Positions 8,207 to 16,521 of a stretch of 64,000 bases of DNA are shown one piece after another. The stretch is from Spongorhabdus nitratireducens (GTDB lineage Bacteria > Pseudomonadota > Gammaproteobacteria > Pseudomonadales > Endozoicomonadaceae): NCBI GenBank assembly GCA_947387575.1, contig CANDOC010000003.1:372001-436000 (forward strand), given 5' to 3'. The notes under the pieces were generated by a model. It worked only from the letters and a program-made list of their open reading frames with translations, ran no database searches and had not been told where the DNA came from. The position numbers and the translations under genes were made by a program. Position 1 is the first letter of the stretch, and every line of letters begins with the position of its first letter.

Positions 8207-9739
8207 TCAACGGGTCATCTTCAGCATAAAATCCAGCATTTTACTAACACGTGCTCCGTAAGGCGGTGCCAGTAATTTCAGTGCAGAAAACTTCGGCTGA
8301 TAAAATACCGGCCGCATTTTGGAAAACTCAACAAACCCTTCATAGCCGTGATAGTGCCCCATACCACTGGCCCCGATGCCACCAAATGGCAGGTCATGCT
8401 GCTGCACATGGCAGGCAACATCATTAACGGTCACGCCACCCGACATGGTATGAGTGATATAAAAATCCTGTAACTGCCTGTCGTTAGTGAAGGGGTAAAA
8501 AGCCAGTGGACGATCCCTGTCATTGATATAGGTAACAACATCATGCTCGCTGCTATAGGTTTTGACCGGCAACAGCGGGCCAAAAATTTCTTCCTGCATG
8601 ATTCTCATATCATCGGTAACATCAAGCACCAGATGCGGAGGCATTTTGCGCAGTTCACGGTTTGGCTGCTGCCCCGGAGTCAAGTTGATCAGGGTAGCGC
8701 CCTTGTCTTTTGCATCCTGCAGGGTTTGTTCCAGTCGCTCATAGGCCGCATCATCAATGATCGATGTGTAATCAGCGCCGTTAATATCCGGATAACGTTT
8801 AGGCACAATACTTTGAGCAGCTTTGATGAACTGCTCACGCTTGTTGTCCGACACAAACAGGTAATCGACTGTGACGCAAATCTGCCCGGCATTGAACAGT
8901 TTAAAAAACAACAGTCGTTCGGCCGCTTTCTGAATATCGTAATCAGGCGCAATAACGCAAGGTGACTTGCCACCCAACTCAAGGGTAACCGGTGTCAGGT
9001 TTTTGGCTGCGGCCTGCATAACGCTACTACCTGTAGCGCCAGAACCGGTAAAAACAATATGATCGAATGGCAGGGTTGAGAATACACGTCCAACGCCACC
9101 CGTCTCTTCAAGCAGGGTGACTTTCTCTGCAGGCAAATACTTTTCCATCAGCTTTGCCAGCAGCTGTGACAGCTGTCGTGAATTAGTCGACATTTTTATC
9201 ATCGCCCTGTTGCCTGCAGCCAGCACCGGGATCAACGGACCAAAAGTCAGATACAGCGGAAAGTTCCAGGGTACAACAATCCCGACAACACCTTTGGGTT
9301 GAGCAATCAGGCGGTTCTTTCCACCCGGAAACAGCGTCATATCCACAGAGCGCCGAATCGGCTTCATCCACTTTTTCAGTGATTTTCGTGCGTGCTTGAT
9401 ACTATCCAGCACACCCATAATTTCTGCCAGCAAGGTTTCATGACGAGAGCGATTCCCAAAATCAGCATTGATCGCCTGAATGATTTCCTCCTGGTTCTCT
9501 CGCACTAGACGTTCCAGATTATTCAAGTCTTCGACCCGTTGTTCATATTCGGGTACCGGACTTTTCTGATATGCACTCTTTTGCATATCCAGACACTCTG
9601 TCAGCATCGCGCGAATAGTATCTGCGCCAGCTTTCTCTGAAACGATCCCGGGTCTGGTGTCCTTTATGATTTCAACTTTATCCACAGAATGCGGTGCCTC
9701 TTCTTTAGTGATCGAATCAACGGTTGCTGTCTGACTCAT
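8207..9739 (-). CDS. calB: Coniferyl aldehyde dehydrogenase-like aldehyde dehydrogenase
   Basis: NAD(P)-dependent aldehyde dehydrogenase, 510 aa from the ATG at 9739, which has a GGAGG ribosome site four bases ahead; an in-frame upstream ATG is less well placed. The Rossmann fold contains the catalytic glutamate in VTLELGGKSP and the catalytic cysteine in FNAGQICVTVDY. PWNFPLYLTFGPLIPVLAAG and the HDLPFGGIGASGMGHYHG segment match the class-3-like, coniferyl-aldehyde dehydrogenase group, which oxidises aromatic or long-chain aldehydes to acids. An unusual polar N-terminal extension of about 40 residues precedes the conserved domain. The actual substrate cannot be read from sequence, so the gene symbol is tentative. 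An AraC regulator lies just upstream on the same strand. Confidence 0.85.
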   Translation of the reverse strand: MSQTATVDSITKEEAPHSVDKVEIIKDTRPGIVSEKAGADTIRAMLTECLDMQKSAYQKSPVPEYEQRVEDLNNLERLVRENQEEIIQAINADFGNRSRHETLLAEIMGVLDSIKHARKSLKKWMKPIRRSVDMTLFPGGKNRLIAQPKGVVGIVVPWNFPLYLTFGPLIPVLAAGNRAMIKMSTNSRQLSQLLAKLMEKYLPAEKVTLLEETGGVGRVFSTLPFDHIVFTGSGATGSSVMQAAAKNLTPVTLELGGKSPCVIAPDYDIQKAAERLLFFKLFNAGQICVTVDYLFVSDNKREQFIKAAQSIVPKRYPDINGADYTSIIDDAAYERLEQTLQDAKDKGATLINLTPGQQPNRELRKMPPHLVLDVTDDMRIMQEEIFGPLLPVKTYSSEHDVVTYINDRDRPLAFYPFTNDRQLQDFYITHTMSGGVTVNDVACHVQQHDLPFGGIGASGMGHYHGYEGFVEFSKMRPVFYQPKFSALKLLAPPYGARVSKMLDFMLKMTR

Positions 9740-9882
9740 AGTTCCTCCCATCACATTCACTTATCAACAACCCGCATCAGCTACATCAAAGCCTGCCGGT
9801 AAGGGTTTCCTGATCTACAGCCACCTCTTGATACGATCATCAATACAGGACATTCAGGAAATCAACATAACAAAAGAGTAAA

Positions 9883-9938
9883 TGGCGTTTGAGGGCAGGT
9901 TTTACCATTTGGCGCCAAGCATTTATCAGTTCACGCCA
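9883..9938. promoter_or_regulatory. Cluster of TGGCG motifs upstream of the aldehyde dehydrogenase gene
   Basis: TGGCG occurs at 9883-9887, within the palindrome TTGGCGCCAA at 9909-9918, and inverted (CGCCA) at 9934-9938. AraC-family regulators bind short half-sites in the gap beside their targets, so this may be the binding region of the neighbouring regulator. Low certainty. Confidence 0.3.
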
Positions 9939-9957
9939 AAAAGGGAGGCTATGGAAA

Positions 9958-10971
9958 CTATGAGAGAGCCTGAGAGACTTGTTCCCGCTCCAGCGAGAGC
10001 CACTGTGAAGGTGTGATGCCTTTGATCCGCTTAAAGCTGCGACTCAGGGCACTTTGATGCGCATAACCAACCATCTGGGCAATATGGGTCAGGTTAAGGC
10101 GCCCTTCTCGCAGGTACAGGCAGACCAGATTCACCCGTACCGTATCCAGCAGCGTTTTAAATGCAACATCGTTTTCCAGCAAGCGGCGCTGAAGGGTTCG
10201 GGCACTCATGCCCATGCTTGTAGCCACAAGATTCAGGGAGATGGCTTCCAGAGGAAGCATATTGCCTAAAACCCAGCACACCTGTCCCGGCAAGTCATTC
10301 GGGTACGTTGTCTGCAGGAATGACTGCACCATACGCTGGATTTCTATGGACCGTCCGGCAACAGGCAGATCCAGGTAACTACGATCCAGCAGCAAACCGC
10401 AATAGTCATTACCAAAGAAAAGACGGGTATCAAACAACCACTGCAGATCAGCAGTGTATTCTGATTGAGGGTGGGTAAACTCAACAGCCCGTAGCGGTAC
10501 CTTGCGACCGCACAGAAAGTTAAGGGCACTGTAGGTTATCCCGATGGCCATATCATTGGCCTGACGGGAGTGACGGGAGACCGATTCCATATACCGGAAC
10601 CGCAGCAGGGCAGCATCACCGGTTTCAATCAGCATGAACTCCACATGCTGGGCCTGCCGGTGAAGTGAACGCCCGATCAATTCAAGCGCTTCCCTGATAT
10701 TTTCACTTTGCTGAAGTAACACACCGACAGAGCCGAGCATCGCTACATTCTGCTGATAACCCAGTTCCAAACCCCAGTTCGGGTGCTCGGTCATCACGGC
10801 AGCCTGTTCCAGCAAACGGACTTTAAGCTGCTGACTGATCAGCTCATCAGGGTCATCCAGCAGGTTCAGAGGTAAAGCCAGCTGATCGAACAAATCAGCC
10901 GGCTTTACTCCATCTTTTTCCAGCTTTTGCTTGAAGCCTGCCAGTGCGGCTGACCGAACCAGCGCCATCAT
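9958..10971 (-). CDS. AraC-family transcriptional regulator
   Basis: 337 aa with a long N-terminal domain of the arabinose-binding-like type found in OruR/ArgR-like regulators, and a C-terminal double helix-turn-helix. The HTH region contains SLNLVATSMGMSARTLQRRL and the signature LTHIAQMVGYAHQSALSRSFKRIKGITPSQW. Its start lies three bases behind the fur stop codon, so the two may be translated from one message. This pairing is unusual, because fur is normally monocistronic or has other partners. The likely target is the aldehyde dehydrogenase gene downstream on the same strand. Inducer unknown. Confidence 0.9.
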   Translation of the reverse strand: MMALVRSAALAGFKQKLEKDGVKPADLFDQLALPLNLLDDPDELISQQLKVRLLEQAAVMTEHPNWGLELGYQQNVAMLGSVGVLLQQSENIREALELIGRSLHRQAQHVEFMLIETGDAALLRFRYMESVSRHSRQANDMAIGITYSALNFLCGRKVPLRAVEFTHPQSEYTADLQWLFDTRLFFGNDYCGLLLDRSYLDLPVAGRSIEIQRMVQSFLQTTYPNDLPGQVCWVLGNMLPLEAISLNLVATSMGMSARTLQRRLLENDVAFKTLLDTVRVNLVCLYLREGRLNLTHIAQMVGYAHQSALSRSFKRIKGITPSQWLSLEREQVSQALS

Positions 10972-10974
10972 GGC

Positions 10975-11385
10975 TCAGGACTTCTTTTTCGGCCTTACGT
11001 ACAGCACCAGATTGTGCTCAACCAGCTCAAAGCCATGCTTTTCAGCAATAGCCTGCTGCCGCTTCTCGATTTCGGAATCGAAGAATTCAACGATCTGCCC
11101 GGTTTCCATGCATACCATGTGATCATGGTGATCACCACGGGACAGTTCAAATACAGAGTGGCCACCGTCGAAGTTATGACGAACCACCAGGCCAGCACTC
11201 TCAAACTGAGTCAGTACCCGGTAAACGGTTGCCAGACCCACATCTTCCTCAGCTTCCAGCAACGCTTTGTAGACATCTTCAGCACTCATGTGCCGGTCTT
11301 TAGCGCTTTCGAGAATCTGCAGGATTTTGACCCGCGGCAGGGTCACTTTCAGTCCGGCTTTACGTAACTCTTGATTCTCCACCAT
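10975..11385 (-). CDS. fur: Ferric uptake regulator Fur
   Basis: Iron-responsive repressor of 136 aa. The N-terminus MVENQELRKAGLKVTLPR and the winged-helix GLATVYRVLTQFESAGLV are close to Pseudomonas Fur. The metal site HHDHM is at residues 86-90. Only Cys92 is present where Escherichia coli Fur has a C-x2-C pair; the second position is Thr95, as in Pseudomonas-type Fur, so the structural zinc site is reduced. fur and bamE/omlA are divergently arranged, as in pseudomonads. No good Fur box is visible in the gap between them. Confidence 0.97.
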   Translation of the reverse strand: MVENQELRKAGLKVTLPRVKILQILESAKDRHMSAEDVYKALLEAEEDVGLATVYRVLTQFESAGLVVRHNFDGGHSVFELSRGDHHDHMVCMETGQIVEFFDSEIEKRQQAIAEKHGFELVEHNLVLYVRPKKKS

Positions 11386-11696
11386 ATATCCCTTTATTGA
11401 CCATGCTCACATCTGCAGTACGAACGCTACCACTGAATGCCTTCTGCGGCTATTTTCAGCAGCATGTTTTACCATCAGCAGACAAAATCTGCAGGCTCCG
11501 TCTCAACACTGCAGCATGTGAAATTATCCCGAAAAGCAGTGATTTCGGGTGTATCCGGCTTAGCATCATACATTAACCGGCTATAGTTCATTGGCATGAG
11601 TAATAGCAGATAATGTACTTAACCCTTACCTGATGCGAAAAAGGGCGTTATTATCTCATTTCGCTTCAGGATTGAAAAACCAACAGTTAGTAGACC
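11386..11696. other. 311-bp fur/bamE divergent promoter region
   Basis: Contains the promoters for fur (minus) and bamE (plus), though I could not pin either down with confidence. A 7-bp inverted repeat CCCGAAA...TTTCGGG lies at 11528-11549. No coding sequence and no convincing Fur box seen. Confidence 0.6.
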
Positions 11697-12074
11697 GTGA
11701 TACAAACAAAACTACTCCCCCTGGCCGCCATTCTGACATCGGCTGTCTTAAGCGGTTGCGCCGGCTGGGCTGACACAGAACAACGCACACTGGGTTTCCC
11801 CGGAGCTTATCGCATCAATATCCAGCAGGGTAATATCATTACCCAGGACATGATTGACAAGCTGAAGCCCGGAATGACCCGTAACCAGGTCCGCTTCGTG
11901 CTGGGCAACCCGCTGCTGGAAGACACTTTCAACCAGGATCGCTGGGATTTTGTCTACAGCATCCAGAAAGGCAACAAGCCGCGGGAACAGCAAACCCTGA
12001 CCATTCTGTTTGAAGGCGATAGCCTCGCAGGGTTCAGTGGTGACTTTGTTCCTGGCATGACTCCGGGCCAGTAA
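11697..12074 (+). CDS. bamE: Outer-membrane assembly lipoprotein BamE (OmlA/SmpA)
   Basis: Small lipoprotein of the BAM complex, which folds beta-barrel proteins into the outer membrane. 125 aa starting at GTG 11697; an in-frame TAG six bases before it (11691-11693) rules out an earlier start. The signal peptide ends in the lipobox LSGC (Cys21). The SmpA/OmlA domain follows, with [20 protein letters not shown] and the conserved [11 protein letters not shown]...DRWDFVY. It is transcribed away from fur and converges with rnfH. Confidence 0.95.
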   Translation: MIQTKLLPLAAILTSAVLSGCAGWADTEQRTLGFPGAYRINIQQGNIITQDMIDKLKPGMTRNQVRFVLGNPLLEDTFNQDRWDFVYSIQKGNKPREQQTLTILFEGDSLAGFSGDFVPGMTPGQ

Positions 12075-12099
12075 TAACTCAAGCCCGGACTCCTGTTGA

Positions 12100-12444
12100 T
12101 CAGCCGCGCGCTGCCTTGGCTTTTTCTGCCCGGCGCCGGCGAACCTCTTTGGGATCGGCAATCAGCGGCCGGTAGATTTCTACCCGTTCGCCATTTTCCA
12201 GAGCCCGCTCCTGCGGCTTAGGCACTGTTTTGCCAAAAATTCCCATTTTGGCACTGCCCAGTTCGATTTCCGGGAATTTTTCTGTGATACCCGAGCGCTG
12301 GGCGGCTTCAAATACTGTTGTGCCTGCCGGAACAGTCAGCGGTACAATCACCTGCTCATCAGGCCGGGCGTAGGCTACTTCGACCTGAATTTCGCTCGTG
12401 CTGTTATCGCTGGCAACGTGCCCTGTACTTTCTTTTTGAGTCAT
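12100..12444 (-). CDS. rnfH: RnfH/RatB family ubiquitin-fold protein
   Basis: 114-aa member of the UPF0125/RnfH (RatB) family, which has a beta-grasp fold. The core IQVEVAYARPDEQVIVPLTV and the segment GIFGKTVP...GERVEIYRPLIADPKEVRRRRAEKAK are diagnostic. The ATG at 12444 has a GAGGAG ribosome site. It lies 11 bases behind ratA on the same strand, the standard ratA-ratB pair. Biochemical function is not established; the C-terminal basic tail is a family trait. Confidence 0.93.
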   Translation of the reverse strand: MTQKESTGHVASDNSTSEIQVEVAYARPDEQVIVPLTVPAGTTVFEAAQRSGITEKFPEIELGSAKMGIFGKTVPKPQERALENGERVEIYRPLIADPKEVRRRRAEKAKAARG

Positions 12445-12455
12445 ATACTCCTCGC

Positions 12456-12887
12456 TTAATTGAACAGGACATCTGCCCGTTTGCAGAAAGTATCCACCAT
12501 ATTATTGGCTGTCTGATCCACAATTTTACCTACCGCAGCCTCGGAAACACCGCCTCCCAGACTGAATGAAAGACTCAGGCTTACCTTGCAGGCATCATCT
12601 CCCAACGGTTTGAAATCCCAGCGACCAGACAGGTTGCCAAGCGGGCCATCCAGCAGGTTCATTTCGATGGAAACGCCCTCAGTCATGGTATTGCGGGTCA
12701 TAAAAGAACGTTCGATACCGGCTCTGACCACTGTCAGCCGCGCTTCGACCAGATCACCTTCCTGCTTCAGGATGCGTGCTTCGGTGCATCCTTCCAAAAA
12801 TTCCGTGTAACGCTCCACATCACTGACCAGCGCATACATATTCTGCGCAGAATGCATAACCAGTGCGGAGCGATTAATGGTGGTCAT
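12456..12887 (-). CDS. ratA: RatA (PasT-like) START-domain protein
   Basis: Polyketide cyclase/START-fold (SRPBCC) protein of the RatA/Coq10 family. I place the start at 12887 (MTTINRSALVMHSAQNMYALV), which has GGAGG four bases ahead; this gives 143 aa. The conserved VSDVERYTEFLEGCTEARIL and WDFKPLGDDACKVSLSL... blocks are present. In Escherichia coli RatA binds the 50S subunit and blocks subunit joining; in other bacteria homologues act in ubiquinone transport. First gene of the ratA-rnfH pair and divergent from smpB. Confidence 0.93.
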   Translation of the reverse strand: MTTINRSALVMHSAQNMYALVSDVERYTEFLEGCTEARILKQEGDLVEARLTVVRAGIERSFMTRNTMTEGVSIEMNLLDGPLGNLSGRWDFKPLGDDACKVSLSLSFSLGGGVSEAAVGKIVDQTANNMVDTFCKRADVLFN

Positions 12888-13012
12888 CCAGCCTCCAGAG
12901 ACAGCCTGTAAAGTCACATTTTAAAGTGGCTCAGGATATATCGGGGAGAATTCGGTTTCTACCACCCGTCGCTTTATAGCGTATTTGTCACGACACACAT
13001 ATAATTCGCGCC

Positions 13013-13495
13013 ATGGCCAAGAAAGCGAAAAAAGCCGGTGACGGCGGCTCAAGTATCATCGTCAACAAAAAAGCCCGCCATGATTACCACCTCAATGAGA
13101 CTTTTGAGGCTGGCGTTTCTCTGGCTGGATGGGAAGTCAAAAGTCTGCGCATGGGAAAAGTGCAGATTACGGACAGCTATGTCCTGCTGAAGGACGGCGA
13201 AGCCTGGCTGATCGGGGTGCATATCACACCGCTAAATACAGCTTCCACCCATGTTTATGCCGAACCGACCCGGGATCGCAAGCTGCTGCTGCACAAGCGC
13301 GAGCTGGCAAAACTGTTTGCGGTAACCCAGCAGAAAGGTCACACCTGCGTGGCGGTTAAGCTGTACTGGAAGCAGCATCTGGTTAAATGCCAGATTGCTT
13401 TGGCAACCGGTAAGAAAGAACACGACAAGCGAGCATCCAGCAAAGAGCGTGAGTGGAATATTGAAAAACAACGGGTTATGAGCAGTCGTCGTTAA
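13013..13495 (+). CDS. smpB: SsrA-binding protein SmpB
   Basis: Binds tmRNA and brings it to stalled ribosomes for trans-translation. 160 aa with the SmpB landmarks [36 protein letters not shown] and the basic C-terminal tail ([20 protein letters not shown] split at its centre) that mimics an mRNA in the A site. The ATG at 13013 gives the usual length. ssrA follows 188 bases downstream on the same strand, the common partnership. Confidence 0.97.
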   Translation: MAKKAKKAGDGGSSIIVNKKARHDYHLNETFEAGVSLAGWEVKSLRMGKVQITDSYVLLKDGEAWLIGVHITPLNTASTHVYAEPTRDRKLLLHKRELAKLFAVTQQKGHTCVAVKLYWKQHLVKCQIALATGKKEHDKRASSKEREWNIEKQRVMSSRR

Positions 13496-13545
13496 GACTT
13501 TCATCCCGCGTTAAAGACTTTTGTTCTGCGTTAACTTGAAATCGG

Positions 13546-13576
13546 TTGACGCACACCCTATATATTGAAGTAGAAT
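13546..13576 (+). promoter_or_regulatory. Candidate ssrA promoter
   Basis: TTGACG at 13546-13551 and TAGAAT at 13571-13576, with a long 19-base spacer. It lies about 110 bases ahead of the mature tmRNA 5' end, in line with a precursor whose 5' leader is removed. Spacing makes this tentative. Confidence 0.45.
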
Positions 13577-13683
13577 GCGTTTTCACGTATTCAGCCTAAG
13601 CTGTTGATTCAGCAAGGGTTGCTGTGAAGAGTCTCTGCCAGACTGTTCACAGGGGTATTCTCTTAACAGAGATAAAAGTTTCC

Positions 13684-14073
13684 GGGGACGATTTGGATTC
13701 GACGACGGTTACAAAACCCAAGGTGCATGTCGAGAGGGTAGTGCTCTCGTAAATCAAAGCTACAAAAACGTAATTGCTACCAAACTAGCAAACTTCGACC
13801 GTCCTGCTGCCAATGACAGCTGGGCCGTTGCTGTAGCTTAAAAACCTACAGGGTCGCGGACGCATCGATTCGCTCATTGATTGTTTGCGTCTGAAATCGA
13901 AGATGAGCTCGCCATGAAGCCCGCCCCGGGTGGATTGGTTAAAACTTAAGGGGCTAGCCTTCTCCACCCTGGTCGTCGGGTCGGTTGAGGCGAAATTAAT
14001 AGACTGACCTAAGCATGTAGGGCCAAGGGCAGCGGACTGGCGGACGCGGGTTCAATTCCCGCCGTCTCCACCA
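13684..14073 (+). ncRNA. ssrA: tmRNA (SsrA)
   Basis: Transfer-messenger RNA that rescues stalled ribosomes. The 5' end GGGGACGATTTGGATTCGAC and the 3' end with TTCAATTCCC T-loop, GTCTCC acceptor strand, A discriminator and encoded CCA (14071-14073) are unmistakable, and the two ends pair as an acceptor stem. The tag reading frame runs to TAA at 13839-13841 and reads ANDSWAVAVA if resumption is at GCC 13809 (or one extra Ala from GCT 13806). The AND start is standard, but the tail differs from the common YALAA ending. Length of 390 bases is normal. Confidence 0.97.
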
Positions 14074-14076
14074 ATT

Positions 14077-14113
14077 AAAAAAGCGGTAATTCTTATGAGT
14101 TACCGCTTTTTTA
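14077..14113 (+). terminator. ssrA Rho-independent terminator
   Basis: Stem AAAGCGGTAA/TTACCGCTTT closed by a short loop and followed by a T-tract, directly behind the tmRNA CCA end. Confidence 0.92.
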
Positions 14114-14192
14114 TATTCACAAAAAAGCCTGACTCCAACTTCTTCGTGACTTCAAAGAAGCTTTATTTACATGTAAAACCCACCGAGTTTTT

Positions 14193-16316
14193 TTAATATC
14201 TTCCCACTGTTTCAGGATAAACCGTTTTTACACACTTAATTATTTGTTCCATATCGCAACCAAGCGCCGTATATTTTTCGTCATCCAAAAGAGCACCCTG
14301 CGTTGAAAAAATCTGCTCAAAAGCCTCTTCATTTTTCTCCAACAAACATCCAACAGTCAGATCCTGTGCTGTTTCAGCACAGTAGAGCATCATACAAAAC
14401 AGTCGTGTAAATCTTTCTTGCGAGAAAGCCTTCCCAATTGTGATATTTCCTCCTCGGATCACCTGCAGAACTTCTTCACACATTGCTACAGTGTCTGCTT
14501 CATGAGAATACCCTGAATAGCATTTTCTGATATCCTCGCGTACTGCATCAAAACGGTGAGGTAGTTGATCAAAGCAGTCAATAGAGACCATACTCACTGA
14601 AGAAAGAGATTTAACCAGTGCTTCAAGCTCTGCAATAAATTCCGGCCCGCCAGTAAAATCAGACATCAATTTTGCTGACGCTAAAATCATAGTAGCTGTT
14701 TTTAAAGCCTCACTCTTTTTTTCTTCATTACTACCAACCTCACTGACAACAGATTTAAAGTCCCGCAACAAGCCTGCAATATCTTCTGATTCTAGCCTTG
14801 CCTCCTGAATCTGAATATTTTTCAGATTGCTCCACAATATATTATCAGCACCAGAATCTACTACTGCCTTATTTAGAAAACGGCATATATGAAGATATTG
14901 CTCTTCTGATAGATCACATTCGACAAAATCCTTACATTCACTAAAACCACGCAACCATATATAAGCTTCAGGGCAAGCACAATAGAAGTCAAAATCAGTC
15001 AGAGTTCCTCTTTCTTTTTGCTTGAAGTTATAATACTGATTCATCACTATTACAGGGTACTGACCAAAAACCTGACGTGACATCCATGGCATGCACCAGC
15101 TCCATCCCTTTCTGGTTCTCCTTTCCAGCGGAATCTTCCGCCAATTAAAACCTGTTTCAAAAAATGCCCAATCAAGCAGCTCCGACCTGAGTTTGGCATC
15201 ATCCAGATCTGGCTGATATAAGGTGTTCTGCGTGGATACGATTTTCTCCATCTGGCTGAGAACCCATGGATAATACCTCCCTTGACCAGCAATAAACTGC
15301 GCTCTGCCCACCGGACGTTTCAAGGCATTACCAAGATGAGCAAACATACTGAAGTCAGTACGCGACATTGTTTCAGGTATATCATCATCTTCCAGCTTTT
15401 CTCGACCAGAAAACACACTTGGGGAAACTGCAGAGATAGTGATAGCTGGACACTTACAAGGCGTTAAAATGAGATCTTCAGCAGCTTCTGACTCAACCCA
15501 GTAAGACTCAGAAGCCAAATTGACTTGATGAGAAAACTTAATGTCTTGAGTACATGGCAGTTTAATTTTGTCCTCAAATCCCTCTTTCCTGCAGACCACC
15601 TTTTTTCGACTGCGTTTTTTACCTTTTTGGGGCTTTACAGCCTTTCTTTTTTTTGTAGAAGATACTCGTGGGGACTTGGGTTTTGGCACATCAGCGGTAG
15701 AACTAACCTCTCCCCTTCTTTTTCTGCTGCTTTTTTGTTTTTTAGATGACTCAAGAGAATCTTTATGTTTTTCCGTAGTAATACTAGGTTCAAATCCATC
15801 TGAATACTGCCGCCAAATAGCATAAAAAGCATTCTTTTCTTCTGAATACCTTCCCTCATCTTCTTCTATTTCGGCTTCGACTGCCTTGATTACTGAATGT
15901 ACAACGTCTATAACATACCCCGCTCCATCCATCCCCATAACTTGTGATTCTCTCGGAATCTTTATTATAAAAACTAGGTTATTGCCCCTGCGCTCACAAA
16001 AAGACAAAGAAAATTTACGATCACAGCCAGCATCAAAACCTGCCCGGCAAAGCGTAAACGCATCCTGTCTCTTTTTCACACACTCTTTCAAGAAAACAAC
16101 CAAAAATTCATTAGCACTAGTATTTCTTAATGGACAATCAAACTCTATTTCAAACCAAAAAACCTGATCCTTGAATTTTCTTTTACCGGATAATTCAACA
16201 TCAAGCTGCAAATCATTGCCTTTAACTTCAATAGCAGCTTCTAATTGAAACGAAAAAAGGAAAATAGCGAAGAGCAAACAAAGATTCTTTTTTTTGAAAA
16301 AAGCACAGCCCAACAT
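14193..16316 (-). CDS. Secreted protein of unknown function with basic NLS-like tract
   Basis: 707 aa and not a family I recognise. The N-terminus MLGCAFFKKKNLCLLFAIFL is a strong signal peptide with cleavage expected near LEA-A (about residue 27). Many cysteines occur in residues 60-110. Residues 191-240 are extremely lysine/arginine-rich (KKQKSSRKRR, then KKRKAVK and KKRSRKK), resembling a bipartite nuclear localisation signal. The C-terminal half (300-707) is a mixed, possibly helical domain with conserved-looking aromatic stretches such as GRYYPWVLSQMEKIV. The gene is notably AT-rich compared with smpB and csd, and it lies directly behind ssrA, a common integration hotspot. An effector role in a host is plausible but inferred only from these features. 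Confidence 0.75.
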   Translation of the reverse strand: MLGCAFFKKKNLCLLFAIFLFSFQLEAAIEVKGNDLQLDVELSGKRKFKDQVFWFEIEFDCPLRNTSANEFLVVFLKECVKKRQDAFTLCRAGFDAGCDRKFSLSFCERRGNNLVFIIKIPRESQVMGMDGAGYVIDVVHSVIKAVEAEIEEDEGRYSEEKNAFYAIWRQYSDGFEPSITTEKHKDSLESSKKQKSSRKRRGEVSSTADVPKPKSPRVSSTKKRKAVKPQKGKKRSRKKVVCRKEGFEDKIKLPCTQDIKFSHQVNLASESYWVESEAAEDLILTPCKCPAITISAVSPSVFSGREKLEDDDIPETMSRTDFSMFAHLGNALKRPVGRAQFIAGQGRYYPWVLSQMEKIVSTQNTLYQPDLDDAKLRSELLDWAFFETGFNWRKIPLERRTRKGWSWCMPWMSRQVFGQYPVIVMNQYYNFKQKERGTLTDFDFYCACPEAYIWLRGFSECKDFVECDLSEEQYLHICRFLNKAVVDSGADNILWSNLKNIQIQEARLESEDIAGLLRDFKSVVSEVGSNEEKKSEALKTATMILASAKLMSDFTGGPEFIAELEALVKSLSSVSMVSIDCFDQLPHRFDAVREDIRKCYSGYSHEADTVAMCEEVLQVIRGGNITIGKAFSQERFTRLFCMMLYCAETAQDLTVGCLLEKNEEAFEQIFSTQGALLDDEKYTALGCDMEQIIKCVKTVYPETVGRY

Positions 16317-16521
16317 TGTTCTTTTTCTATAACCTTTGAGAAAACTATGAAATAGATAGCATATATACCAATGGAATGAAGTGTGGTTAGCATTTGTTTA
16401 ATAGTCTTATTTGAAATATGAAACGGCCAAAAGCCTTCCTCACTACCAAGCAACCCAATCATCTGTAACAATACCCATGCTTAAAATATCAGCCTGCCTG
16501 CAACACTTGGAATAAGACTTC

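Noticed and set aside
11386..11696. Fur box in the fur-bamE gap
   Set aside because: No stretch close to the GATAATGATAATCATTATC consensus could be found.
14077..16521. Prophage or integrative element at ssrA
   Set aside because: No integrase, no phage genes and no repeat of the tmRNA 3' end seen within the window; only the position and composition of one gene suggest transfer.
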